From the NCBI GenBank assembly GCA_024680815.1, contig JAILBQ010000073.1, positions 1 to 64,000 on the forward strand: a DNA stretch of 64,000 nt, read 5' to 3'. The notes below the pieces were generated by a model. That model did no database searches. It was not told the origin of the DNA and was given only the letters and a program-made list of their open reading frames with translations. This DNA is from Lachnospiraceae bacterium. GTDB taxonomy: Bacteria; Bacillota; Clostridia; Lachnospirales; Lachnospiraceae. Below are positions 49,483-59,429 of this stretch, in pieces. Made by a program: the position numbers and the translations under genes. The number at the start of each line of letters is the position of its first letter. Within the stretch, counting starts at the first letter, position 1.

Positions 49483-51984
49483 ATGGACGATCAGGTTTTT
49501 GACCGGATCAGTGAAGTTGATCTGAAAAAAACTATGGAGACATCCTATATCGACTACGCCATGAGCGTGATCGCGTCCCGGGCCCTGCCCGATGTCCGCG
49601 ATGGCTTAAAGCCGGTACAGAGAAGGATTCTCTATTCCATGATCGAATTAAATAACGGCCCCGACAAGCCTCACAGAAAGTGCGCCCGTATTGTCGGTGA
49701 TACCATGGGTAAATATCATCCCCACGGTGACAGCTCGATATACGGCTCTCTGGTAAACATGGCTCAGGAATGGTCCATGCGCTACTGTCTGGTGGACGGG
49801 CATGGAAATTTCGGCTCGGTTGACGGAGACGGTGCGGCTGCCATGCGTTATACCGAGGCAAGGCTTTCCAAAATCAGTATGGAAATGCTTTCGGACATCA
49901 ATAAGGATACGGTGGATTTTATACCGAATTTTGATGAAACCGAAAAAGAACCTACCGTTCTTCCGGCCCGTTTTCCGAATCTTCTGGTTAACGGTACGAC
50001 GGGAATTGCCGTAGGAATGGCCACAAATATTCCGCCGCATAATCTTCGTGAAATAATCAATGCCGTCATCCGTATCATAGATGACCGTATCGCTGACGAG
50101 GAAACCACTATCGAAGAGATTCTGCAGGTGGTTAAGGGTCCGGATTTCCCCACCGGCGGCATGATTATGGGAACAAGAGGAATAGAGGAAGCATATCGCA
50201 CCGGCCGTGGAAAGATACGTGTCCGGGCAGTGACCGACATAGAGACTCTGCCGAACGGAAAAAACAGAATTATAGTAACGGAGCTTCCCTATCTTGTAAA
50301 TAAAGCCAATCTGATTAAATATATCGCGGATCTCGTCAAGGATAAGAAAATCGACGGTATAACTGATCTTCGGGACGAGTCCAGCAGGGAAGGCATGCGT
50401 ATCGTGATTGAGCTCAGACGGGACGTTAATGCCAATATTATATTAAATCAGTTATATAAACATACCCAGCTTCAGGATACTTTCGGAGTCATAATGCTGG
50501 CGCTGGTGGATAATGAGCCTCATATTCTGAACATCCTTGAAATGCTGAAATGCTACTTAAAGCACCAGGAGGATGTGGTTACCCGCCGTATAAAATATGA
50601 TCTGAACAAGGCGGAGGAAAGGGCTCATATCCTGGAAGGGCTTTTAAAAGCGCTTGATGTTATCGATGAGGTGATCCGCCGTATCAGGGCCAGTCAGACA
50701 GTTGCGGATGCCAAGCTTTCCCTCATCGAATTTTTGAATATTGACGACGCCCAGGCTCAGGCAATAGTGGATATGAGGCTTCGTGCCCTGGCTGCCCTTG
50801 AAAGGGAAAAGATCGAAAGCGAATATAAGGAGCTTCAGGAAAAGATCAGAGAATTTAAGGAAATTCTTGCGGATCATAAAAAGCTTCTGGGTGTGATAAA
50901 GACCGAAATATCCGTTATTTCGGAAAAATACGGCGATGAAAGAAGAACCTCCATCGGATTTGACGCAAACGATATTTCCATGGAAGATATGATTCCCAGG
51001 GAAAATACCGTGCTGGCCATGACGTCTCTCGGATATATCAAGCGGATGACGGTGGATAATTTCAAAGCGCAAAACCGCGGAGGAAAGGGAATAAAGGGTA
51101 TCACAACCATAGAAGATGACTATATAGAGGATCTTCTGATGACCACTACCCATAATTACGTGATGTTCTTTACGAATATGGGGAGAGTCTATCGTCTTAA
51201 GGCCTACGATATTCCCGAAGCATCACGGACGGCCAGGGGAACAGCAATTGTGAATCTTTTGGAGCTTTCTCCCGGTGAAAAGGTTACGGCAACCATACCG
51301 ATGAAGAGTGTGGACGATGACAGATATCTCTTTATGGTTACGAAACGGGGAACCGTGAAAAAGACAGCGATTTCCGAGTTCCACAATGTCCGGAAAAACG
51401 GTCTTATAGCTATTTCATTAAGAGAGGACGATGAGCTTATAGAGGTAAAGAAGGCCGCAGCCGGAGAAGAAATCTTCCTCATTACAAAATACGGAATGTG
51501 CATACGTTTCGCTGAAAGCGATGTCCGCTCCACGGGAAGAAGTTCTATAGGAGTTATCGGCATGAACTTGAGCGACGGCGATGAGATAGTGGGTATGCAG
51601 CTTAAGAGTCAGGGAGAGACTCTCCTTATCGCTTCCGAACACGGAATGGGGAAACGCACCCAGCTTGATGAATTTAATCTTCAGAAACGGGGCGGAAAGG
51701 GAGTTAAGTGTTATAAAATCACCGAAAAAACCGGAGATGTTATAGGTGTCAAGGCGGTAAACGATGATCATGAGGTCATGCTTATTACCGATACCGGTAT
51801 TATTATCCAAATCCGGGCAAGTGATGTTTCAACCCTCGGACGCATTACAATGGGCGTTAAGCTTATGAATGTGGATGAAGGAGTGCGTATCGTCAAGATA
51901 GCCAAGGTACGTGAGAAGGTTTCCGACGGCAATCAGGAAATAGAAAACGTTGAGGATGTGGAAGAGGACGGAGAAAAATCATAA
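49483..51984 (+). CDS. gyrA: DNA gyrase subunit A
   Basis: 833 aa; '[31 protein letters not shown]', '[11 protein letters not shown]', QRGGKG box. Confidence 0.98.
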   Translation: MDDQVFDRISEVDLKKTMETSYIDYAMSVIASRALPDVRDGLKPVQRRILYSMIELNNGPDKPHRKCARIVGDTMGKYHPHGDSSIYGSLVNMAQEWSMRYCLVDGHGNFGSVDGDGAAAMRYTEARLSKISMEMLSDINKDTVDFIPNFDETEKEPTVLPARFPNLLVNGTTGIAVGMATNIPPHNLREIINAVIRIIDDRIADEETTIEEILQVVKGPDFPTGGMIMGTRGIEEAYRTGRGKIRVRAVTDIETLPNGKNRIIVTELPYLVNKANLIKYIADLVKDKKIDGITDLRDESSREGMRIVIELRRDVNANIILNQLYKHTQLQDTFGVIMLALVDNEPHILNILEMLKCYLKHQEDVVTRRIKYDLNKAEERAHILEGLLKALDVIDEVIRRIRASQTVADAKLSLIEFLNIDDAQAQAIVDMRLRALAALEREKIESEYKELQEKIREFKEILADHKKLLGVIKTEISVISEKYGDERRTSIGFDANDISMEDMIPRENTVLAMTSLGYIKRMTVDNFKAQNRGGKGIKGITTIEDDYIEDLLMTTTHNYVMFFTNMGRVYRLKAYDIPEASRTARGTAIVNLLELSPGEKVTATIPMKSVDDDRYLFMVTKRGTVKKTAISEFHNVRKNGLIAISLREDDELIEVKKAAAGEEIFLITKYGMCIRFAESDVRSTGRSSIGVIGMNLSDGDEIVGMQLKSQGETLLIASEHGMGKRTQLDEFNLQKRGGKGVKCYKITEKTGDVIGVKAVNDDHEVMLITDTGIIIQIRASDVSTLGRITMGVKLMNVDEGVRIVKIAKVREKVSDGNQEIENVEDVEEDGEKS

Positions 51985-54682
51985 GTATTCCGGAATAATA
52001 TGCTTCACGTTCGCGTATTTCCTTGTGGCATTCCTGGTTTTGCACCCGTTTTTATTTCAGGGTAAAAGCCTGATACATGACGGAGACAGTCTCAGACAGC
52101 ACTATGTGGCTCTGGTCTATTTAAGACGCTGGGTAAAGGAGATTTTTTTAAGGCTGTTTCGGGGAGAAGGTTTCCATGTGCCGTTGTTTGATCTGAATAT
52201 CGGCTACGGAGGAGATCTGATCACAACCTTCGCCTATTACGGTATCGGCGATCCTTTCACTTATATTACACTCTTTGTGCATGAATCCCGTGTGGATTTG
52301 ATGTACGGGATAATCTATTGGTTAAAGATATATTGTGCCGGTCTTGCCGCTTTTAGTTTTTTCCGTTATCACGGAAGAAGCAGCTTTGCGGCAATTCCGG
52401 CATCGCTTCTTTATTGCTTCTCCGGCTTCGCCATGTTTTTGGGAAGGGGGCAGCTCAGCTTTCTTTCCGCGGTAGTCTGGTTTCCTCTTGTCTGTCTTGG
52501 GGCGGATAAAATTCTGGATGGAAAAAAACCCTGGATTTTTGTTACTTCTCTTTTCTTTGCGGCAATCTCAAATTTTTATTTTTATTACATGATGGTGCTG
52601 CTTGTCACGGGTTATGTGATTTACCGGGCTGTTGTTTTAAAGAAGCTTCGGGGAAAAGCTCTTTTTGAAATGGCGGGACGCTTTGCTTTTTTCGGCATTA
52701 CCGCCGCGGCTCTTTCGGGTTTCATGCTCCTGCCGGTTTTTACAACGGTTCTTTCAACGGCGCGGATAACCTATGAAAAATCCATTCCCGCGCATTATCC
52801 ACTGTCCTTTTATTTAAAATATCCGGCGGCCTTTATCGGAACAATGAGTCCTATAGACTGGACCTCCCTTTCCTTTACACCGGTGGTTTTTATTACGGAT
52901 GTGCTTCTTTTTACCCGATGGAAAAAATACGGTTCGCTGAAGCTGGGACTTGTGGTTTTGTTTTTGATGAGCGCTCTTCCGGCAGCGGGTACGGTGCTTA
53001 ACGGCTTCAGTTATCCTTCAAACCGCTGGATATGGGCATTCGGCCTGTTAAACGCCTATGTGTTTGCGGTGATAACCGAGGAAATATCGGAGATTTGCCT
53101 GGGCGGGGTCGTTTTTCTTATTTTTATGACTGCGGTGTGCCTTTTCATGTGCAATCTGACGGTTCTGACGGATACTTCTTCCGTAAAAGTAAGCTGCATC
53201 GCCCTTATAACAATGACGGTATTGTTTCTTGTTTTTATCCTTTTCGAAGGACTCCGGAAGTATCTGTCTCTGCTTCTTTACGTCTGCGCGTTTTCAGGCA
53301 TTATACTGACCGGACTCCTTAATTTTGCCAAATGGGGAAACAATGCCGCCGGGAAGGCGTTATACTTCGGAGAACCGTTTGAAGAAATGACCGAACCCGA
53401 GGCGGACGCTTTAATAAAGGATAAAGAGGGTGTATACAGGCTCGCAAACGACGGCCTTGAGGAGCATTCCAACAGTCAGCTCATCAGGAAAACGAACGGA
53501 ACAAATTATTATTTCAGTGTGGTGAGTCCCTACATTTCGGAATATCTCGACAGAATGGGCTTTAACGTAACCAGGGCGTTTCAATACAGGACCGAGGATG
53601 ACAGAAGCATTGCCGAAGCTCTCTCGATGACGCGATACGCTTTTGTCCGTGAGGGCTGGGAGGGCAACAGACCTTTTGACTATCATAAGACGGACCGGTG
53701 GACGGTAAAGGATGATAGTATTATTTATCTTTATGAAGCCGATGAACCCCTGCCCCTGGGTTATACCTACGATTACTGGATTCCGAAGAGCCGGTTTGAA
53801 CAGATGAACCTTGCTGAAAGACAGGCGGCAATGCTCTATGGTGCCGTTATGGAAGAGAGCTCTTTAAAAGAGTCGGATTTTGAACCCGGAAACAGAAGCG
53901 TCTATCATGGGATTGAAGAAAATGAGAATATAGCCATCGACGGAGAGAATATTCTTGTAAAGGCGGAGGGGGCCTCAGCGGCTCTTAACGCGAAAGTACG
54001 GGATGACGCTGAAACCTATGTTTATATAAAATCCACGGATTTTTATCCGATAACACCGCTGGATTCAATGACTGAGGAAGAACGGGAGGAACTTCCCGCA
54101 AAGGAATGGCAGGAGCTCAGATTTGCCGGGAAGCCGAATCAGTATTCCATCGGGGCTTCCTACGGCGAAAAAATGGATGTGGCGGATTTTATGCTGAAAA
54201 ACAATATTTATTACGGCGGACACACTGAAACCATGATAAATCTCGGGGTTCTTAACAGCGAAGAGGAAGAAGAGCTTCGGATTCACTTTGAAGACAAAGG
54301 GATATACAGGCTCGATGCTATCGATGTTTATGAACAGCCTGTCAAAGAGGTCAGGGAAAGAATTCACGCCCTGAAGGAAGAGAGCCTTACCGACACGGAA
54401 ATCGGAATAAACAGGATAAGCGGAAGCCTTACGGTAAAGCAGCCGAAGCTTCTGGTTTTGTCCGTGCCATATTCCCCGGGATGGTGTGCCTTTATTGACG
54501 GTCAGAGGGTAAAATGTTCACCGGCTAATCTTATGTATTTGGGAATGGAGGTTCCTGCAGGAACACATAATATTGAAGTACGTTACCGGACTCCTTATTT
54601 CTTAATGGGAGCGTTATTGTGCCTTTCAGGAATTATTTTTCTGACAGTCTATGGTTTTATTTTCCGGGAAAAAACAAAATGA
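51950..54682 (+). CDS. YfhO-family membrane protein
   Basis: 910 aa; many TM segments; '[19 protein letters not shown]', C-terminal '[50 protein letters not shown]'; exact start uncertain, overlaps gyrA end. Confidence 0.85.
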   Translation: MRMWKRTEKNHKYSGIICFTFAYFLVAFLVLHPFLFQGKSLIHDGDSLRQHYVALVYLRRWVKEIFLRLFRGEGFHVPLFDLNIGYGGDLITTFAYYGIGDPFTYITLFVHESRVDLMYGIIYWLKIYCAGLAAFSFFRYHGRSSFAAIPASLLYCFSGFAMFLGRGQLSFLSAVVWFPLVCLGADKILDGKKPWIFVTSLFFAAISNFYFYYMMVLLVTGYVIYRAVVLKKLRGKALFEMAGRFAFFGITAAALSGFMLLPVFTTVLSTARITYEKSIPAHYPLSFYLKYPAAFIGTMSPIDWTSLSFTPVVFITDVLLFTRWKKYGSLKLGLVVLFLMSALPAAGTVLNGFSYPSNRWIWAFGLLNAYVFAVITEEISEICLGGVVFLIFMTAVCLFMCNLTVLTDTSSVKVSCIALITMTVLFLVFILFEGLRKYLSLLLYVCAFSGIILTGLLNFAKWGNNAAGKALYFGEPFEEMTEPEADALIKDKEGVYRLANDGLEEHSNSQLIRKTNGTNYYFSVVSPYISEYLDRMGFNVTRAFQYRTEDDRSIAEALSMTRYAFVREGWEGNRPFDYHKTDRWTVKDDSIIYLYEADEPLPLGYTYDYWIPKSRFEQMNLAERQAAMLYGAVMEESSLKESDFEPGNRSVYHGIEENENIAIDGENILVKAEGASAALNAKVRDDAETYVYIKSTDFYPITPLDSMTEEEREELPAKEWQELRFAGKPNQYSIGASYGEKMDVADFMLKNNIYYGGHTETMINLGVLNSEEEEELRIHFEDKGIYRLDAIDVYEQPVKEVRERIHALKEESLTDTEIGINRISGSLTVKQPKLLVLSVPYSPGWCAFIDGQRVKCSPANLMYLGMEVPAGTHNIEVRYRTPYFLMGALLCLSGIIFLTVYGFIFREKTK

Positions 54683-55587
54683 GCTTTTACACACACCTTC
54701 AGAAATACAGTATCCATGACGGAGAGGGAATCAGAACTACCCTGTTCTGGAAAGGATGTCCCTTAAGCTGTGCCTGGTGTCATAATCCGGAAACAAGAAA
54801 AGTACAGCCGGAATTGATGGACAATCCTGAAAAGTGTACGGGGTGTGCTTCCTGCGTTTCAGCCTGTCCTGCCGGTGCGGTTTATCTGTCGGAGGGAAGG
54901 GCGGCAACCGACAGGGATAAATGTCTCGTCTGCGGAAAGTGTGTAAATGCCTGTCCTGAAGCCATCCGTGAAATTGCCGGAACAAAGGCGGAGCCCGAAG
55001 ATCTGCTGAAGGAGCTGTTAAAGGACAGGATGTTTTATGAAGAATCCGGAGGCGGAGTAACCTTTTCCGGAGGAGAGGTATTAAGCGGAGAGCTGGAGGA
55101 TAAGCTTAAACTCGCGGAGGCGCTTAAGGAAAACGGCATCAGTCTTTTTATAGATACCTGCGGGTTTGCTCCCTGGGAAAAACTGAAGGCTTTTCTGCCT
55201 TTTGCGGATGCCTTTCTTTATGATATAAAAATGATGGATGAAGAAAAGCATCAGAAGTATACCGGTGCAGGAAACAGGCTGATCCTTGATAATCTTGAAC
55301 GTCTTTCAGCAGAAAAGACAAGGCTGTTTATCAGAATTCCGGTGATATCCGGCGTTAATGCCGATGAAGAAGAAATGAACCACATTGCGGAATATCTGTT
55401 CCGAAAGAAGATCCGTCCGGAAAAAATTCATCTGATTCCGTATCATACGATGGGGGCGTCAAAATATTCCAGGCTTTCCCTGTCTTATGACGGTGCCTCT
55501 TTCAGCACACCGCAGGAAGAGGAATTGGAAAGGTTTCGGTCCTGTTTCGGGAAGTATGGCTTTCATAGTGTAAAAACCGGAGGATAG
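54679..55587 (+). CDS. Glycyl-radical enzyme activating enzyme (radical SAM plus 2x[4Fe-4S]; HypE-like)
   Basis: Start at [38 protein letters not shown] (CxxxCxxC), 'CTGCASCVSACP', 'CLVCGKCVNACP', 'GGGVTFSGGE'. Confidence 0.9.
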   Translation: MSFYTHLQKYSIHDGEGIRTTLFWKGCPLSCAWCHNPETRKVQPELMDNPEKCTGCASCVSACPAGAVYLSEGRAATDRDKCLVCGKCVNACPEAIREIAGTKAEPEDLLKELLKDRMFYEESGGGVTFSGGEVLSGELEDKLKLAEALKENGISLFIDTCGFAPWEKLKAFLPFADAFLYDIKMMDEEKHQKYTGAGNRLILDNLERLSAEKTRLFIRIPVISGVNADEEEMNHIAEYLFRKKIRPEKIHLIPYHTMGASKYSRLSLSYDGASFSTPQEEELERFRSCFGKYGFHSVKTGG

Positions 55588-55609
55588 GGCCGGAGATAAG
55601 CTCCGGCCC
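55587..55609 (+). terminator. Intrinsic terminator after the activating-enzyme gene
   Basis: GGGCCGGAG-ataag-CTCCGGCCC then ctgcccgtttt. Confidence 0.65.
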
Positions 55610-55627
55610 CTGCCCGTTTTATTCAGG

Positions 55628-56518
55628 CTATGCTTCATTTAAGATCTGAATAATCTCATCGAGCTTCCTTGTAACGGGAACGGTGCAAAGCCTGCGGTAA
55701 TCCTTAAGCTTCCGTGTAAGAAGCTCTCTGTTATCCCGGCGCTTTGCGGCATGGGAGATGAAACGCCGGAATATCAGAATCGGCCACCAAAACGCATGAA
55801 ACCCGCTGAAATCGTATCTTTCGGGGTAGTGAAGCAGTGAAATGAAATCCTGCGGCACAAGATCAGAGAATACTTCATCGTCTGTAATAAAACGAAACAG
55901 ATAAAGCTTTACGGAAACATACAGAGGGTCAGCAAGTGAAGGAGTCATTCCCTCCGGCCTGGTTTTGTCGCAATTCAGACAAAGAGAACGCAGGCGGCAG
56001 CTTATATTCCGATCAAAATTAATAATACCGTTTACAACCGCCCTGTATATTGCCTGAGGAGAAAGAATGTCAGGCTCCTTAAGCATAAACGAGCCGATTT
56101 TTTCCCGGCTTTCCCTGCTGCAAACCGCGGAAAGCTCCGAAAGAAGATCGATTTGAAGAGATTTGTCCAGAGTTGAGAGGCCCTGAAGAAATCGTTGAAG
56201 GGCTTCATCGGAGCAGCCTGTGTAAATAAGCCCCGTGCGATTGATAAACAGCCGGAGCAAATCGGTCAGCAGCCCTGTATTGCTGACAAACTGCATGAAT
56301 TCGGGATTTTCAGGGGCTATGAGGAGGGCCTGCTCCAAAAGAGTGTTCAGCCGGAGGAAATATTCACGAACAGCTCCGGAGCTTCTTAAGCCGGAATGAA
56401 TTTCCTCGCAGGCGCGAATAGCTTCACGGAAACGGATAAGATTATTCTCAGGTACATTGGGAACTGTTGCTGCAATTGAGCTCAACGCCATGAGGAGTAA
56501 CATGCAATTTTTTTCCAT
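55628..56518 (-). CDS. Hypothetical protein
   Basis: 296 aa uninterrupted ORF, no recognised motif; runs against local gene direction. Confidence 0.6.
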   Translation of the reverse strand: MEKNCMLLLMALSSIAATVPNVPENNLIRFREAIRACEEIHSGLRSSGAVREYFLRLNTLLEQALLIAPENPEFMQFVSNTGLLTDLLRLFINRTGLIYTGCSDEALQRFLQGLSTLDKSLQIDLLSELSAVCSRESREKIGSFMLKEPDILSPQAIYRAVVNGIINFDRNISCRLRSLCLNCDKTRPEGMTPSLADPLYVSVKLYLFRFITDDEVFSDLVPQDFISLLHYPERYDFSGFHAFWWPILIFRRFISHAAKRRDNRELLTRKLKDYRRLCTVPVTRKLDEIIQILNEA

Positions 56519-56657
56519 AAAAATAGTAAATCTCCTTTCTGCTTTCTGAAATGTGATAAAAAAGTATTTTTAAGCAGAAAAGTACCCGGAGGAGGTCTGG
56601 AAAGGGGAGAAAGAAATGATACAGAAGCACATGATTTTGTTTGGTGTCTCCCCTTAA

Positions 56658-56673
56658 ACACTATATATAGTGT
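56658..56673. promoter_or_regulatory. 16-bp perfect palindrome, candidate operator
   Basis: ACACTATATATAGTGT in the divergent intergenic region between 55628..56518(-) and 56749..59415(+). Confidence 0.5.
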
Positions 56674-56748
56674 AGATTAGATGAAACACGGATACTATGT
56701 TAAGAGTTCTCACGCAAAAAATAAAAATACTTTTGGCGGCCTGATCAT

Positions 56749-59415
56749 ATGAATAATTCTTTAAACATAACACTGGGAATACTGGCCCACGTCGATGCCG
56801 GAAAAACAACTTTGTCCGAAGCTCTGCTATATAAAACCGGAGCTATCCGCTCTCCTGGCAGAGTAGACGCCGGGAATACCCATCTGGATACGGATGAGCT
56901 GGAGAAACAGCGCGGAATAACGATTTATTCAAGACAGGCTGTTTTTTCTTATCACGAAAAAGATTTCTGTCTGATAGATACTCCGGGACATGCGGATTTT
57001 TCCCCGGAGATGGAACGCGCTCTTTCCGTGCTGGACTATGCGGTTCTTTTGATCAGCGCGCCCGACTCTGTTACGGGACAGACGAAAACTCTTTTTTCTC
57101 TTCTGAAGCTCTATCAGGTGCCGGTTTTTTTCTTTGTAAACAAGATGGATCAGGCGGCGGGTGAAGACAGGGAGACTCTGAGGATAAAAGTTCTGGAGGA
57201 ATTAAAAAGTGTTTTCGGTGCTTCGGTTGTGGATTTTTCTTCAGGCTTTGGGGATGAAACCGTAAAGGAAGAGTTGGCCGTGTGTGATGAGCTCCTTCTT
57301 GGGAAGTTTCTGGAAGGCGGAGAGCTTACCGAAGAGGAAGTCCGGAATCTGATAAAGGAAAGGAAAACCTTTCCGGTCTGGTTCGGTTCCGCGCTGAAGC
57401 TTGAGGGAATCGATGAGTTTCTGGAAGGGCTGAATCAATGGGTTTTACCGAAGAATTATCCCGGGGAATTTGGAGCCCGGGTATACAAAATAACCCACGA
57501 GCAGGACGGGAAGCGCCTTTGCTGGATGAAGATAACCGGGGGAACGATACATATAAAGGACACCGTAGCCGGTACAGAGGGGCAGGACGGAAAGGCCGAA
57601 AAGGTGGAGAGAATCCGTTCATATACCGGAGAAAAATATACGTTTATCAACGAAGCCCGGGCCGGAAGTGTTGTGGCTGTGGAAGGTCTTTCCTCCGTCC
57701 ATGCGGGTCAGGGTCTCGGAATTGAGCCGCCTCTCAAAGGAAGCGTGACAGGCTCGGTCATGAAAAGCGAACTGCTTCTTCCCCGTGAGGTGGATGCCCA
57801 TCTGGCTTTTATTAAGCTTCGGGAGCTTAACGAGGAGGATCCGGCCCTGGGTCTTTCTTATGATGAGGAGAGTAAACTTATTACCGTGGGGATAATGGGG
57901 CAGGTTCAGAAGGAAGTGCTGGGAGAGCGGATCGCTGACAGATTTGGCTGGAGGGTTCGTTTCGGAGCGCCCCGGATCGTATATATGGAAACAATTGCGG
58001 AGAGTGTGGAGGGCGTGGGGCATTTTGAACCGCTTCGTCACTACGCGGAGGTTCATCTTTTGCTGGAACCCTTACCGGCAGGCAGCGGGCTTATGTTCGC
58101 CGCCGACTGTCCTCCTGATACCCTGGCGGGAAACTGGCAGCGTCTGATACTGACTCATCTGATGGAAAAGCGGCACCGCGGGGTTTTAACGGGATCGGAA
58201 ATAACCGATATGAAAATTACCCTCATCGGCGGAAAGGCTCATTTGAAGCATACAGAGGGAGGGGATTTCAGGCAGGCAACCTACCGGGCAGTGCGTCAGG
58301 GACTGATGATGGCAAAAAGCGTGCTTTTGGAGCCGGTTTTAAGCTTTCGCATGGAGCTTCCCCGTGATGGCATAGGCCGGGCGATGAATGATTTGGAGCA
58401 GATGGGCGCGAAATTTGCCCCGCCTGAGATAAACGATGAGAAGGCCGTGATAGAAGGAACGGTTCCCGCTTCTTCCTTTGGGGAATACTCACAGGAGCTT
58501 TTGAAATTTACCCGGGGAGATGGCAGGGTTTCAACGGCGTTTTACGCATATCTTCCGGCGCATGATCCCGAAGAGGTAATTGCGGCCTCGGGTTATGATC
58601 CTGAGCTTGACCTTAAAAACCCTTCCTCCTCCGTGTTCTGTTCCCACGGAGCGGGAACCCTGATTCCCTGGTATGAGGTCAGGGATTATATGCATGTGGA
58701 TACCGGCTTTGGCGGCGGAGAGACGCCGGAGGAAATACGTGAAGCGAAAATCGTCAGATCCTCAGGAGGCGGTATATCGGCCTCAGAAGCGGAGCTTATG
58801 GCGATTTTCGAGCGAACCTACGGGCAGGTGAAGGATCCTCTGGAACGCAGCAGGGAGGCAGAAAAGCAGACAGTTCGTTATGACGCTCCCAGGGAAAAGA
58901 AATACCGGGGAAAGGCCCGGCCGGAAAAGGAATATCTTCTGGTGGACGGTTATAATATAATTTTTTCCTGGAGGGAACTTAAAGAGCTGTCGGAGAAGGA
59001 TATAAAGGCTGCCAGAGACCGGCTTGCGGACATTCTTTCTGCCTTTGCGGGAGCGGCAGGGATGAATGTTATTCTTGTTTTTGACGCCTATAAAGTCAGC
59101 GGAGGCTCCGAGAGGGTTGAAAAATACCACAATATTCATATAGTGTATACGAGAGAGGCGGAAACCGCGGATCAGTATATTGAAAAAACGGCGCATGAGC
59201 TTAAAAAGGATTACGGCGTTTGTGTTGCGACGTCCGACGCGGTGGAACAGGTCATTATTTACGGCGCAGGGGCGCTGAGGCTGTCGGCTGATGATCTCTT
59301 CCGGGCAGTGAGCGATGAAGAGAAAAGGATAAGGGAAATCTATCTGGAAAACCAGACTTCGGAGAAAACCTATCTGAAGGACGTCATGCCGGAGATTTTA
59401 CCGGAAGATAATTGA
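56749..59415 (+). CDS. TetM/EF-G-like translational GTPase fused to C-terminal YacP/Rae1-like NYN nuclease domain
   Basis: 888 aa; AHVDAGKTT, RGITI, DTPGH, NKMD; C-terminal 'EYLLVDGYNIIFSWRELKEL...VILVFDAYKV...YTREAETADQYIEK...VATSDAVEQVIIYGAGALRLSA' from codon 728 (nt 58930). Confidence 0.93.
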   Translation: MNNSLNITLGILAHVDAGKTTLSEALLYKTGAIRSPGRVDAGNTHLDTDELEKQRGITIYSRQAVFSYHEKDFCLIDTPGHADFSPEMERALSVLDYAVLLISAPDSVTGQTKTLFSLLKLYQVPVFFFVNKMDQAAGEDRETLRIKVLEELKSVFGASVVDFSSGFGDETVKEELAVCDELLLGKFLEGGELTEEEVRNLIKERKTFPVWFGSALKLEGIDEFLEGLNQWVLPKNYPGEFGARVYKITHEQDGKRLCWMKITGGTIHIKDTVAGTEGQDGKAEKVERIRSYTGEKYTFINEARAGSVVAVEGLSSVHAGQGLGIEPPLKGSVTGSVMKSELLLPREVDAHLAFIKLRELNEEDPALGLSYDEESKLITVGIMGQVQKEVLGERIADRFGWRVRFGAPRIVYMETIAESVEGVGHFEPLRHYAEVHLLLEPLPAGSGLMFAADCPPDTLAGNWQRLILTHLMEKRHRGVLTGSEITDMKITLIGGKAHLKHTEGGDFRQATYRAVRQGLMMAKSVLLEPVLSFRMELPRDGIGRAMNDLEQMGAKFAPPEINDEKAVIEGTVPASSFGEYSQELLKFTRGDGRVSTAFYAYLPAHDPEEVIAASGYDPELDLKNPSSSVFCSHGAGTLIPWYEVRDYMHVDTGFGGGETPEEIREAKIVRSSGGGISASEAELMAIFERTYGQVKDPLERSREAEKQTVRYDAPREKKYRGKARPEKEYLLVDGYNIIFSWRELKELSEKDIKAARDRLADILSAFAGAAGMNVILVFDAYKVSGGSERVEKYHNIHIVYTREAETADQYIEKTAHELKKDYGVCVATSDAVEQVIIYGAGALRLSADDLFRAVSDEEKRIREIYLENQTSEKTYLKDVMPEILPEDN

Positions 59416-59429
59416 AACAGGAGGAAAAA

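Noticed and set aside
56749-59415. Mobile tetracycline-resistance gene tet(M)/tet(W)
   Set aside because: No mobile-element genes nearby, divergent domain IV loop and an extra NYN domain; treated as a chromosomal fusion protein instead
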